A DNA stretch of 64,000 nucleotides from Emergomyces orientalis (taxonomy: Eukaryota > Ascomycota > Eurotiomycetes > Onygenales > Ajellomycetaceae). Under the pieces are notes generated by a model. The model made no database searches. It had not been told where the DNA came from and was given only the letters and a program-made list of their open reading frames with translations. Position numbers and translations under genes: made by a program. The stretch is from positions 1,178,001-1,242,000 of the forward strand of contig MOWL01000068.1 of NCBI GenBank assembly GCA_002110485.1, in the 5' to 3' direction. Every line of letters starts with the position of its first letter. Within the stretch, counting starts at the first letter, position 1. Positions 11,517 through 22,330 of the stretch are shown in pieces.

Positions 11517-12051
11517 TTAGATGTAGGCAGAACACTCTATTTCAACATCCGTACCCAAAGGGAGTGCCTTTACAGAAACGCATGTTCGCACCTGAACATT
11601 TCCGTCAGTAAAATCAAACAGTCAGACAGCGTACAGCACGACAAAGACACTTACAGGCTTTGGCTCTTGATTTAGGAACTGCCCATAGATTTCATTCATA
11701 GCCGCAAAGTCTTCCATATTGGCAAGGAAGACATTGACTTTAATAGCCTTCTCCAAGCTTGAGCCAGCTTTCTCCAGCACAGCGCTCAGGTTGCGGAATA
11801 TTTGTGCCTGCAATGTTATTGTCAGTTGAGCTAAACCTGCACGAGTTCATATAATCAGTCGTGTTTTAAAGCGAACGGCATACCGTTCGATCTTGAACTG
11901 TTCCATCAACCAGCTTGCCAGTGGCCGGATCCATTCCCACCTGCCCGGAGCAGTATACAATTCCGTTGTAAATTATTCCCTGGGACAACACCGGGATAGG
12001 CGCGGGGGCCTTATCAGTCAGGACGACTTGTTTTGCGGACGCCATTTTCAA
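11517..12051 (-). CDS. RidA/YjgF/UK114 enamine-imine deaminase
   Basis: Hydrolyses reactive 2-aminoacrylate and other enamine/imine intermediates released by PLP enzymes to 2-keto acids and ammonia. Three exons: 12051-11884, 11807-11655 and 11591-11517. Introns are 76 and 63 nt, with donors GTATGC and GTAAGT. The last exon is too short to stand out as an ORF, but it encodes the conserved C-terminus VRTCVSVKALPLGTDVEIEC and ends in TAA. The product is 131 aa, the normal family length. The key substrate-binding arginine is Arg109 in VRTCV; YCSGQVGMDPATGKLV is also typical. Some fungal homologues are mitochondrial, but I see no clear presequence. It is divergent from the DSD1-type dehydratase with 538 bp between starts, an arrangement that fits co-regulation of imine producer and imine scavenger. 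Confidence 0.95.
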
Positions 12052-12589
12052 AAATCGTTTGGGTGAATCAAGGGGGAATGATCGGCTTATTTGCAGCGGT
12101 TATTCAGAATGGGTGGTGAAAATAGTTTCTTAAAGAAGCATTCACTGAAGAGTCGATATGATGTGAAAATTGCGATTTGATGTGTCCCCTCGGCAATGGC
12201 TGGTTGGCGCGAAGTGGGATACCGGTATGTTTGATATCTGGCAATCCCACGCAGGGGCGAGAGAACGTGGGGGTTTGCACTGTGGTTACCCGCCAATTTC
12301 ATAACGCGGCCGATATGACGAATGCTACGTTGGTTGAGTTTGGAGCAAACATGTGGGAGCTAATCAATCCTTCTTATCATACCACAGCCGGCGCGAATAA
12401 TAATCAGGAGGTTGTGGCATAACTAACTCTTGTGATTGCAAGCTCCAGGTGCGGGGCAATTGCCGGACATGAGATTTAGTTAAATCCGGCTCGATAAGAG
12501 ACAAAACTGCCATAACCACCAACCTCCAAGTCGAATACCATATTCTGTAAGCAAAAGGAACACCTCGACAATAAATTCAACTCCTCGCA
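12052..12589. promoter_or_regulatory. Shared divergent promoter region of the RidA and DSD1-like genes
   Basis: 538 bp between two ATGs on opposite strands. GATA-type HGATAR sites are present at 12492-12497 (CGATAA, plus strand) and 12374-12379 (TTATCA, i.e. TGATAA on the minus strand). This density is only about what chance predicts, so nitrogen control is a hypothesis. No obvious TATA box. Confidence 0.4.
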
Positions 12590-14169
12590 ATGTCTGGTGT
12601 GGCCAATTACCCCAACGCCTCGCGTGAGGACCTCAAAGCCCAGTATGTTGGGCGGATGCTTCGTGAGGTTGACGGTCCAGCTGCTATCATAGACGTGGCC
12701 GTTGCTCGCCAGAATTGCCAGCTCATGCTCGATGCAGCAGATGCTCTGGGTGTTCATTTTAGATCCCATGTCAAAACTCACAAGGTATGAAGGATTATAG
12801 CCATTTTATTCCATTGCATTTTTCTGTGCGGCATATTTGGTTTTGGGGTTTTACGCCGGCCTACATAACTCATAAACTGGAAATTGCTGACAGTTATCAT
12901 TAGACAACAGAGCTCACGAAGTTCCAAGTAGGGGAGAAGAATGATCCGATTCGCTTGGTAGTTTCGACTCTGGCAGAGGCTGAGCAGCTAAAACCGTACC
13001 TGGAAGAATGCAAACGGAACGGGAGGGCCATAGACGTAAGAAAAAATTTCATGGCTTTACGCAGGATTTTGAACATGAAATTCTAATACTTTCTACAGCT
13101 CATCTATGGCTTGCCCGTACAACCATCTTGCTTCAAACGGCTTGCAGTGCTTGGGAAATCGTTTGGAAAAGCGAGTATATCCGTACTCGTCGATAGTCCA
13201 GATATTATCCCCTTCCTTTCCCGATACCGAGAGCTCACTTCGGACACCCTTGGAGTCTTTATCAAGCTTGATACCGGAAATAATAGAGCCGGTATTCAAC
13301 CGGACTCCCAGCAATTTAAAGACCTTGTTCCGGCGATTCATGCCGCTGAGTATGATGAATCCGTGGGAGTGTCTCTACGCGGGTTTTACAGTCATTTAGG
13401 CCACAGCTATAGTTCGGATAGCACCAATGAAGCCATGGATTATCTGGCGCAGGAGATCGAACGATGTGGGACGGCTGCCGCCTATGCGTCGACAGTGGGC
13501 GAATATTCCGCGCGTCGCTTCTTAATTTCCGTTGGCGCAACCCCAACCACCACATCAGCTCAGAACCTCACCTCCCCTGATACAGTTGATCCTACAACAA
13601 AACGCGTTAAGGAGCTATTTGATCGTTCGAAGACTTCCTATGACATCGAGCTACATGCCGGCGCATATGTAACTCTGGATATGCAACAGCTAGCAGCACA
13701 CGCCCGACCAACCTCGTCCCATCTCTCTTTCAACGACATAGCCTTAACCGTCCTAGCGGAGGTTGGCAGCTTATACCCTCACAGAGAAAAGCCAGAGGCA
13801 CTGGCAGCATGCGGAAGCCTGTGCCTTGGTCGAGAGGCGTGCCGTAGTTATCCTGGATGGGGAGTTGTGACACCCTGGCTGGAAAATGGGGAGGGAACAA
13901 AAACGGCGGAAACTGGATGGTATGATCCCGAAGGAGATCGAAAGGGATGGATAATGGATCGTATTAGCCAGGAACATGGGATCCTTGCATGGCATGGGCC
14001 AAGAGATAACGTTCGGCCGCTGAAAATTGGAGAGAAAATTCGGATTTGGCCGAACCACTGTTGTATTTGCATAGCTGGGTTTAGCTATGTGTTGGTGGTG
14101 GATTCGAGCTTGGAAGGCGCTGAAAAGGATCGAGTACAGGATGTATGGTTCAGTTGGCGAGGTTGGTAG
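12590..14169 (+). CDS. D-serine dehydratase-like PLP/zinc enzyme (DSD1 family, fold-type III)
   Basis: Eliminates water from a D-3-hydroxy amino acid (D-serine in yeast Dsd1p; D-threonine or D-threo-3-hydroxyaspartate in relatives), giving an enamine that becomes a 2-keto acid plus ammonia. Three exons: 12590-12784, 12904-13035 and 13099-14169; introns are 119 and 63 nt. The product is 465 aa. The N-terminal alanine-racemase-like barrel carries the PLP lysine Lys62 in RSHVKTHK. The C-terminal D-ser-dehydratase domain has SQEHGIL and the zinc motif PNHCC with His429 and Cys431, the HxC pair known from chicken and yeast enzymes. The fold and cofactors are secure; D-threonine aldolases share the fold but not this whole C-terminal pattern. 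Likely cytosolic. It is paired head-to-head with RidA. Confidence 0.94.
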
Positions 14170-14723
14170 ACGGCACCTGCCGAATATAGACTTTCTTTCT
14201 CCCTTTTTCAGTACTGTCAACACTCCGACCAATAATTCCAATTATGATAACCTTGAATACGCGAAAATAGAAGCCGTATTTTTTTTTTACGTCATTGTGT
14301 TTCGGCGTTGGCGATGGACGCCTGCGTTAAATCAATGACCACACACACAACAATTGTCTGCAACTTTCGTACTCGCAAGTATTGGTACTAACCACTCAGG
14401 AAATCTAATTAGCTGAGGAAACGATCTAATAAAAGTTGCTTGACCATTCACGACGCTTTTATTTTTCTTAAAATATTTTCGTAAGTAATTCCTCACCTCA
14501 CCTCTCTTTCACGAAAGCAAAAACCCTTCCCAGCCATGGTAAATGATACCAGATTTATGGCATCTTCGAATGGCTAACCATTCATAAAATGTGAAGAAAA
14601 TAACAGAATAAATTCACTTGACCAACCTGCATCCTTCGGCATTCTTTGTGTTTGGCCCGAGAACGGCGCCTTATCCGCCTCTAGTCACCCATCATGTGAA
14701 TTTTACCTGAGACGCAGTCCTTC
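14170..14723. other. Convergent intergenic spacer
   Basis: 3' regions of the DSD1-like and F-box/ankyrin genes. A/T-rich, with a T-run at 14278-14288; no ORF of interest. Confidence 0.6.
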
Positions 14724-16481
14724 CTAGCGCAGCCAGTATCTTTCATCACATTCCCCTAAACACGCGAGAATGTTGGCTCTCGCCAGAAGCCTGTTCACCA
14801 CAACAAAACTTATGGCATCCTGAATAGTCATTGCCCATCGATCAATGCCACAAACTCCATCGCTATCCTTTTCTAGCGCACCCTCAGTGCTTCCTGCTAC
14901 GAGAATACCTTCAACTGCATTTTTGAACCTCGAGCGATTCCGTCCGTCTATCTTCTTTCCATTATATTCGGTGCAATACGCGTTGTGCCCGCGCACAAGG
15001 AATAATTCTATAGTCTTTTTCTTTCCGGTCTGAGCCGCATAATGTAATGGAGTGAAACCGCTACTATCTTTAGCGAGAAAGGACGCACCGGAATCGATGA
15101 TATGACATATCATTTCATGGGTTGTTTGATTAGTTCGCGGTGAAGTTGGAATTAAGCAAAGAACATGCAATGAAAGTTCAAAACCGTAGTGGTTTCCTTT
15201 TTCAATATTGTCACAACCCTTCATGAGGTTGGATACGAACTCCGCCTGCTCCACCTCAATAACGGGAGCGTTAGTTATAGTTCGCAAAATTTTGTATGCT
15301 ACCCCTCTGCGTCCACGTCTGAGCCAATTTGGAGGTTTGTGAAAACGATGTGCTAGCTTTGATACCCTGGCGCTTATGGCTCTGTCCACCGGAGAGATGC
15401 TAACCCGACTATGGGCGTACGGGTTCGCTCCGTGTCGAATAAGCAAGTCAAGAATATCAGGTTCCCTTTCGTATACGACAGCGAAGTGAAGCGGCGTATC
15501 GTCTGAAATATCCATCGCAGACATGTCCGCCCCCGCCATGAGAAGGAGTTCTATCAGCCAAGGCTCCGAAAATCCAGCTGCCCAATGCAGAGGCGTTTCG
15601 CCCATGATATTCGGCGTTGAAACGTCGCCGAAGTTCTCCACCATCGCTTGGATTATTGTCCGGTTAAGGTCTTTAGGCTTGCGCATAAGGGCTGTCATGA
15701 GTGGATATTCGCCGAAATCGTTTTTTTTCGAAGCATCAGCTCCACGATCAAGAAACAGCTGCATCGCATCAACATTTGCATATTTCGCGGCAAAATGCAA
15801 TGCCGTCTCGCCATCAAGGGTGGCTCCAAAAATATCATTACCAGATTTCTGGGCCGACTCGATCAACATATTGAGAATTGGTTGAGAATTGCGCATGGCA
15901 GTTTGAAGCATGATGGGTGTTACACCCCCATTGTCCGCGTGGGTAGCATTTGCTCCTGCTTTTAAAAGTATTCTGACCAGGACTTCACGCCTGTTCTGGA
16001 CGGCCCAATGTATCGCCGCCCGCCCTCGCGAATCCTCTTCATTCACGTTGTGAGTCCTCATAAACAATTCCACCAGTATTATATTGCCTGCTGCCACCAT
16101 CACGAGCATAATAGGAAGCACGTATACCCTGTCTTTGGATTCTAACGGGTAGCACTTGAACTTGAGCCCTGACATTTTCAAAACTTGTGTGGTAATTTGC
16201 CCTGAATTCCATCTTGAAGCGCATTTGAACAAGCTTGCGGTGAATTCTCCATCAGGGTGATTGAAATTTCCTGTGATACCTGCCTCGCCCATTTCGCCAA
16301 TTCTCAAACCTCGGTAATAAAGTTGCTGTGTGAGGGTGCTGGCGAACCGCTTTTGGGTCTGTATCAATGCGTTCAAACTACCCAGCTCCATAAATCTTCC
16401 AACGTGGAGGATGATCTCCGTTGGCAAAAGCGAAAGGTTTGGCGGTTGCCTGACAAACGCGTTGAAAAATGCCATCGCCAT
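14724..16481 (-). CDS. F-box-like protein with ankyrin repeats
   Basis: A single-exon protein of 585 aa. Residues 15-55 (NLSLLPTEIILHVGRFMELG and following) match the F-box core, in which a Leu-Pro-x-Glu-Ile start is typical. Ankyrin repeats follow at roughly residues 115-350, with repeat cores such as GRAAIHWAVQNRREVLVRIL, GETALHFAAKY, GETPLHWAAGF and DTPLHFAVVY, each followed by LLxxGA. One further repeat, GFTPLHYAAQTGKKKTIELF, lies at about 480-515. By family analogy the F-box would bind Skp1 in an SCF ubiquitin ligase and the ankyrin array would bind the substrate; the partner is unknown. Such F-box/ankyrin genes are highly expanded and variable in Pezizomycotina. It sits inside the catabolic block with no obvious link to it. 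Confidence 0.85.
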   Translation of the reverse strand: MAMAFFNAFVRQPPNLSLLPTEIILHVGRFMELGSLNALIQTQKRFASTLTQQLYYRGLRIGEMGEAGITGNFNHPDGEFTASLFKCASRWNSGQITTQVLKMSGLKFKCYPLESKDRVYVLPIMLVMVAAGNIILVELFMRTHNVNEEDSRGRAAIHWAVQNRREVLVRILLKAGANATHADNGGVTPIMLQTAMRNSQPILNMLIESAQKSGNDIFGATLDGETALHFAAKYANVDAMQLFLDRGADASKKNDFGEYPLMTALMRKPKDLNRTIIQAMVENFGDVSTPNIMGETPLHWAAGFSEPWLIELLLMAGADMSAMDISDDTPLHFAVVYEREPDILDLLIRHGANPYAHSRVSISPVDRAISARVSKLAHRFHKPPNWLRRGRRGVAYKILRTITNAPVIEVEQAEFVSNLMKGCDNIEKGNHYGFELSLHVLCLIPTSPRTNQTTHEMICHIIDSGASFLAKDSSGFTPLHYAAQTGKKKTIELFLVRGHNAYCTEYNGKKIDGRNRSRFKNAVEGILVAGSTEGALEKDSDGVCGIDRWAMTIQDAISFVVVNRLLARANILACLGECDERYWLR

Positions 16482-18472
16482 TGTCTTTTTGGAGATTAGT
16501 ACGTGTCAGGGCAAAAGAATGATCGACTGGACAAAATGACACCTACTGAGGTTTTCGGGAGGAACACGCTCCCAAGGCACTACAAATGTTGTTGGGAAAC
16601 ACCCTTGGAGATAGCCCCTGGATTCAATGTAAAGTTGAACTGTTACGATGCATGGGCTTAGTAGAGCAGTATTGAGATCATGGGGACAATGGAGTGAGGG
16701 GTTTCCAACGATCTTTTGACTCTAAAAGCTGTTGATAGTATGAGTTGTAGGTTCATTGTGAGGTTGAGTCTCTCTAGAAGGGAGAATGTCGTGTAAAAAA
16801 GGGGAAGGGAGTGCACGTGATATCTTAGCTTCAACTTCAGATGGAAGCATGCGGCATAATCCTGGCTTACGAGATTTGCAGACGTAGCTGATTTCTTTAC
16901 AGGTGTTTGTTTCATATACTCCTCGAGATGACCGTGTAAACCGCAAGATAATGGGGAATACGGGCATATTCACAATTTTCAAAAGCCCAGGGTACTCCTC
17001 ATGTATCTGGGTGTGGCTCGCCCGGGGCACAGAGTACCATGAGAGTTTTCAATTCCTCTTGCAAAATATTGAATATTGGTATAAGATGACCACGAGACAT
17101 TTCCAAATTGAAGAATTTGGTTTTGCTTGCAAGCACTTGACAGGTATAAATTTGGGACTTTTCGCCTTCTGAATGTAAAAGCATTGAAGATGAAAAAATA
17201 TAATAAATTAATAACACAGTACTCAATAAGAAGCCGAAATAACACAAGCTTAACATGTTTACAATCGACAACATGTAGCGGTCGCAAATTTCGACATGGC
17301 CCAAAATGATTTGCACTAACTCTCTTCCGTACAAATGGTCCCAATATTTGACACACCCCATCTTCCCGCGAGTACCAAAGGGAAGTCATCATGATCCTGT
17401 TTTACTGTAATTGACCTGAACGACCCCTATTTCAATGTCCATTGGTTGCACTCTTCTCCTCGAGATGGCTACACTCTTGCATTTTCTGATTAAAATTAAA
17501 AACAATGGAAGTCAGGCCAGACTCCCCCTGATTGGTTGGCAAATTGAGTGTTGCAGATTTAGCGTGCTTGGGCGCTAAAATAAGGTTAGTCGCGTTAATC
17601 TCGCGGCTGTTTCGCGAACACATGGCTGAGGAGATACCATGGCTTGAATATATGCACGGATAGAATGAAAAAGCTATTCCCGGTAGGAGGGAGGACGATG
17701 AGCCCAAGAAAACATACCCCTTCCAGTTTCAAGTAGGTTCAGTCCGCTCGAGTCCTCGAGAGGGCCGGCTTGCTACTCCGCCTTTTCCTTCCATGCGGGT
17801 AAATACATCGGACCAGCCAGAGAAAATGTGAGAACCTTGATGAGATGGCGGCAAATCAGGGTCATAAACTACAGAACAATTCTGTGGATGGCTACTAGTC
17901 AAGAACTCATGCTTTCAATTGCCCCTTTTTCATTCTGAATTTTAATTTTATTCTTCTTAGGCCTCCTTTTGATATACACCACTAAACATGCATATCTAGG
18001 TCAAAACGCTTATTAACAATAATTGGAGATTCTTATTATATATCCCCGAACACCAGATCCCTTTTACCCCACAAACTCCGGAAAGCATTTGTTTTCCTGG
18101 CAAGCCATGATACAAAGCATGAGGCACGAGGCTTGGCAAGACCCCTGATAACCGAACTAGTGGAAACCTCACCGAGGACTCAGCTCGGCTCCATTAACTT
18201 AAAAATGCGGGGGAAGGTTTCCGGCCATACTGAAGCTATCAACAGAACGCATCTCAATGCAATGATGACATGACAGCGACGGCGATAATATAATTATGTG
18301 GTTCTAGCGCTATTGTTTTGCCTTTTTTTTAATTTAATATTCTATTTACTTTATAATGGAAACTCTCTGTCGTATCCGAAACAAACACAAAATTCTTTAT
18401 AAAAATCAGGAAACTTACCGCCCGATCGAAAGCTTTCTTTAGTGATCGTTAATTTTCAGAAATTTGGTTATA
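16482..18472. other. Divergent intergenic region, 2 kb
   Basis: Shared upstream region of the F-box/ankyrin gene (minus) and the acyl-CoA dehydrogenase gene (plus). Several 60-140-codon frames overlap on both strands, but none shows recognisable protein features. Base composition becomes A/T-rich after 17900. Confidence 0.55.
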
Positions 18473-20123
18473 ATGTCACAATTTCAGAGCAGCATGAATT
18501 TCGACCTTCCAGCAGACCTCGTTTCTTACATCTCATCCCTAGACAAATTCATTGAGAATACTATCCTTCCCCTACAGCATGCTGGGGATAACAATCGCTT
18601 CTTTGACTATCGACGAGAGCATGCACGAACTGATTGGGATAATCAAGGATTGCCACGCAGAGAATGGGAAGAAATACTAGGTTAGACATATAAAATAAAT
18701 ACAACTGCTTCGGGAACAACTGCTCTATTGTATACTACACGTTCAAATATGCTAACGTTTCGCTACCCCAGCCCAAGCACGCAAACTCGCCGACCAGGCA
18801 GGTTTCTATCGATTCTCGCTTCCCAAAGTATACGGCGGGCAAGCAAACCCTAACACAAACCTCTGGATGTGCGCCATCCGCTATCACCTAGCCTCGCACC
18901 CAGTCTATGGCGGCGGCGTCTCGCTTGCAAATGACCTACAAAACGAGCACAGCGTCATCGGCAACTTCCCAGTCGTACTGATGCTGCATCATTTCGGAAA
19001 CGAAGAACAGCGCCGGACCCTCATCCCCGCCCAGCTCAAAGGGCAATTCCGCGCCACTTTCGGCTTGACAGAGCCCAAACATGGCAGCGATGCCACATTC
19101 ATGGAAACCAATGCCCGCCCAGCTCGCCGTGAATATCCCGCTGGCTCAGGCCCTGCCAACGCCATTGATGGCTTCGTAGTTAACGGCGCTAAAAAATGGC
19201 AAACGGGCGCCCACAGCTGTACGCATATGATCATCTTCGCGCGTACGTCTGGTAAACCTGGGTCGGCGCGGGGGATCACAGCTTTCCTCGTCCCGCGGGA
19301 GACTCCTGGTGTCAATGTTCTCAGTTACGAATGGACCTTCAACATGCCTACGGACCACGCGACGGTGAGCCTGGATAACGTCTTCATCCCGCGCTCTGCA
19401 GTGCTAGGGGATCTTGATATGGGTCTCGCAATCGCGCAGACATTTGTGCATGAGAATCGGATCCGGCAGGCGGCGTCGTCGTGCGGGGCTGCACGCTTTT
19501 GTCTTGATAAGTCGATCGAGTATGCCAAGGAGAGGGAGATATGGGGTAAGGGCAAGACTCTCGCTGATAACCAGGTGATTCAGTTCCAGGTCGTGGAGCT
19601 GATGACACAGGTGGAAATGTTGAGATTGTTGATATTGCGCACGGGATGGGAGATGGACAAGATCACGGCGGAGTGTGGGGGCCATATCGACTCCCCAGTG
19701 GCAGGGTCCAAGAAACCGTGGGTGGAGATTGAGAAGAGGTTGACTGATAAGGTGGCTATGTGTAACTTCTGGGCGAATCGATTGTGCTGTCAGGCTGCGG
19801 ATAGGGCTATCCAGGTATGATAAATAATTTCGCCGCGTTGCGGGGTTTTGCTATGCATTTGCTTGAAAGGGGAATTGCTGACATGGTTAATTTAACTATT
19901 TTTTAAGATCCATGGCGGCAATGGTTATTCCCGCCACAAGCCATTTGAGCACATATACCGTCACTTCCGTCGCTATCGGATTACTGAAGGCTCCGAAGAG
20001 ATTCAAATGCGGAAGATTGCAGCATATCTTTTTGGGATTATAGGCCCAAAGAAGGCTGAAGAAGCTATGCGGCGGCAAGTGAAGGCCACGGAGGAAGAAG
20101 AGGCTAGGAAGGCGAAGTTGTAA
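18473..20123 (+). CDS. Acyl-CoA dehydrogenase (FAD-dependent, ACAD family)
   Basis: Introduces an alpha,beta double bond into an acyl-CoA, passing electrons through bound FAD. Three exons: 18473-18680, 18772-19814 and 19908-20123; introns are 91 and 93 nt. I start at ATG 18473, giving 488 aa, slightly longer than classical ACADs (~400) and like the fungal ACAD10/11-type group. The FAD/substrate loop GLTEPKHGSDAT, the beta-barrel core VNGAKKWQTGA, the arginine-rich FVHENRIRQAASSCGAARFC and the C-terminal IHGGNGYSRHKPFEHIYR then RITEGSEEIQ are all visible. The last exon supplies the FAD-dimer contact IHGGNGY. The tail is a charged helix rich in Glu, Arg and Lys and has no peroxisomal SKL signal. 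Chain specificity is unknown; branched-chain or aromatic acyl-CoA is possible given the neighbours. Confidence 0.94.
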
Positions 20124-20806
20124 AACTGCGGTATGTTATATTAGATGCTTGCACAGCTTAGCTCAAATACAAATAATTTATCGTACTGGTGGCTTTGTAT
20201 TTGGCTACGTATATACGTTTTTTGGACTTCTGTGAACGTAGGTAAGCGAATATTACTACTTTGTTTGGATAACATGGGGTTTGTTAGTTTACGGTACTAC
20301 ATACCATCATATGTGCTGATTACAAATTGCCTTGAATCCGAATTTGTATTACTGACTCTACCTGGTACTTGCTTGTCAATATATTGTCATCAACCCGCTA
20401 CGCATTAAAGGGGCTAGGTTAGGAAAGGTCAGGGTTTACAAAAAGGAAGTTCCCTATTTCAACATTTCTTTAAGATTCCATGGAACACGGGGAGCAGGTA
20501 AGTTAACTAACCCCGCAGTAATGGAAACAAAAGGGAAATGGAAAAGATACAGTAATACAACATAAGGTTCACAACAGCCATCGCACAGGCAGCCGATCCG
20601 ATCCAATTCAGATGCAAAAGTAAAGACTGATAAATGCGGCTCTTGCATAAAATCAAAGATATGCATGCATACATGATCGCGCATCATTTCGCATAAAAAG
20701 TTAAAAAAACACTACCGCCGTTTGGAAACAAGATTTCAACTCCACATTGCCATACTTAAATCACTTATCCTCCCTCTTCTTCCCTCCCGCTCTCTCCTGT
20801 TCCAAC
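20124..20806. other. Convergent intergenic spacer
   Basis: 3' flanks of the acyl-CoA dehydrogenase and cyclase genes. No ORF worth noting. Confidence 0.6.
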
Positions 20807-22330
20807 TTAGAAGATCGCAGTTACATTGGCGTGGGATCCCACACCAGCTGGCAAGGTTCAAGTTAGCACAACGATAGGGAAAAAAGACGAATCAAGAGCA
20901 AGCAGGCAGAAGCAGAAAATGATAAGAAAGGGCATGTGGACCAATGCACAAAGAGGGGAGCAAGAAAAATCACATACCAGGCACATTTGCAGGGGCACTA
21001 GTCACAAAGAAGAAGTACCTTCCCTTCTCACGGCATTTTTCTGCCAGCACCTCTAAATTCCACATCTCGCCCAACGGCATCCCCCACAGCGCGAGAATGT
21101 GTTCGTGCAGGTAGTATTCAACAGGGGTCGGCCAGCGCTCAAACGCAGGGGCATCTCCCGCCACCGCCGCAAAATAGCAGTCATGCAGCCAGTCAAGCAC
21201 GGCATCTTCCTGCGCCACTCCCGCATATTGCTCCACGTCGCCTGACTCGGCCTGCCCATCACCATGCCCATGCCCGCGCAGGGCGAGCTTGGTACGCTCC
21301 TCGGGACTGCGTTCGTGGTAGCTTTCCACAAACCCTGAGCGGATTAAGAGGAGATCGCCGACTTTGATGTCTCCACCTTGTGATTCGGGTCGAATATCAA
21401 TGCCCTGGGCTTTGCCGCATTTCTGGAGTTCGTCGAAGGTGATGGCGTGCGGGGAGTAAGGGTCATAATTGATGCTGTTAGCTTTGGCATACGAGCGGTA
21501 GTCGAGGAGGACGCCGCGGCCGGCGATGCCGCGTTCAGCCCAGTGGTGGATACTGCAGTTTTGATTGGCGTTAGGGCCCACAATGTCATCCACCTTGGTC
21601 TGGAAAGATAGGTTAATAAGAATGCTTTTTGATTCAATGATAGAGCTAGTTTTGCTTACCCCGTTGTAGAATGTTTGAGTTGGAATATGAGCAAACTATA
21701 GACAATGGGCTATGTTAGCCCAGGAATACAGAAAACTACTCCCATCTTGTGACTACCAACACACATACATGTCTGAAGCCGTCCCACTGGGTTCCACTTT
21801 GAGTGTTGAGCTGATAATTGTCGTCGTAGGCAATTCCTGGGACCAGGGTCTTGATCGAGTGGATGAATTTCTCACGGCCAAACCCTGGCTGTTCCGGGAC
21901 GTTCAATGGAAGGCTACGAAATATCAATTATGTCAGTGCAATTGAAACATAAATCCTTCTCAAACACACAGATAAAGGGGTGAGTAACTGCATACTTGAG
22001 TGGCACAATATCTCCTGTCTTGATCTCGGCGGCCGCAGCTTTGACCCGTGTGGGTGTGAGCAGATTCAATCTACCAAGCTGTTTGACAAAAATATGTCAG
22101 TTCTCTCTGCGCTTGTATCCGATATGAAAATCCATAAAGAAGCGCATTCCGCCCACATAGTCATTTTTCCCCCAAACCCAAGCAGCACCATCGGGGGAAC
22201 CAGATATCTTCGGCAGGTCCTTGCGGAGGGGAAGTTTCGTATTATCTGGATCCCAGGGAAGCTCACTGGGAGACTTTGCACTGCTGAACATGCCAGCAAC
22301 CTGGGCAACTCGCTGTCCTGTGGGCGACAT
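20807..22330 (-). CDS. Putative cyclase / metal-dependent hydrolase (PF04199, kynurenine formamidase-like superfamily)
   Basis: Six exons: 22330-22157, 22078-21996, 21913-21769, 21695-21660, 21599-20978 and 20847-20807, giving 366 aa in one continuous phase. The assembled order matches fungal cyclase-family proteins: AWVWGKNDY, then GRLNLLTPTRVKAAAAEIKTG, then LPLNVPEQPGFGRE, then NTQSGTQWDGFRH, then FAHIPTQTFYNG, and the C-terminus ANVPAGVGSHANVTAIF. Two exons (36 and 41 nt) are tiny. Bacterial members (KynB, isatin hydrolase) open an amide or lactam ring using the metal motif HxGTHxD. Here the corresponding string is QSGTQWD, so both motif histidines are replaced by Gln while Asp and a later RH remain. 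Exon 1 ends at a weak donor (GTGGGC). The reaction is unknown; it sits between the acyl-CoA dehydrogenase and an amino-acid permease. Confidence 0.88.
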
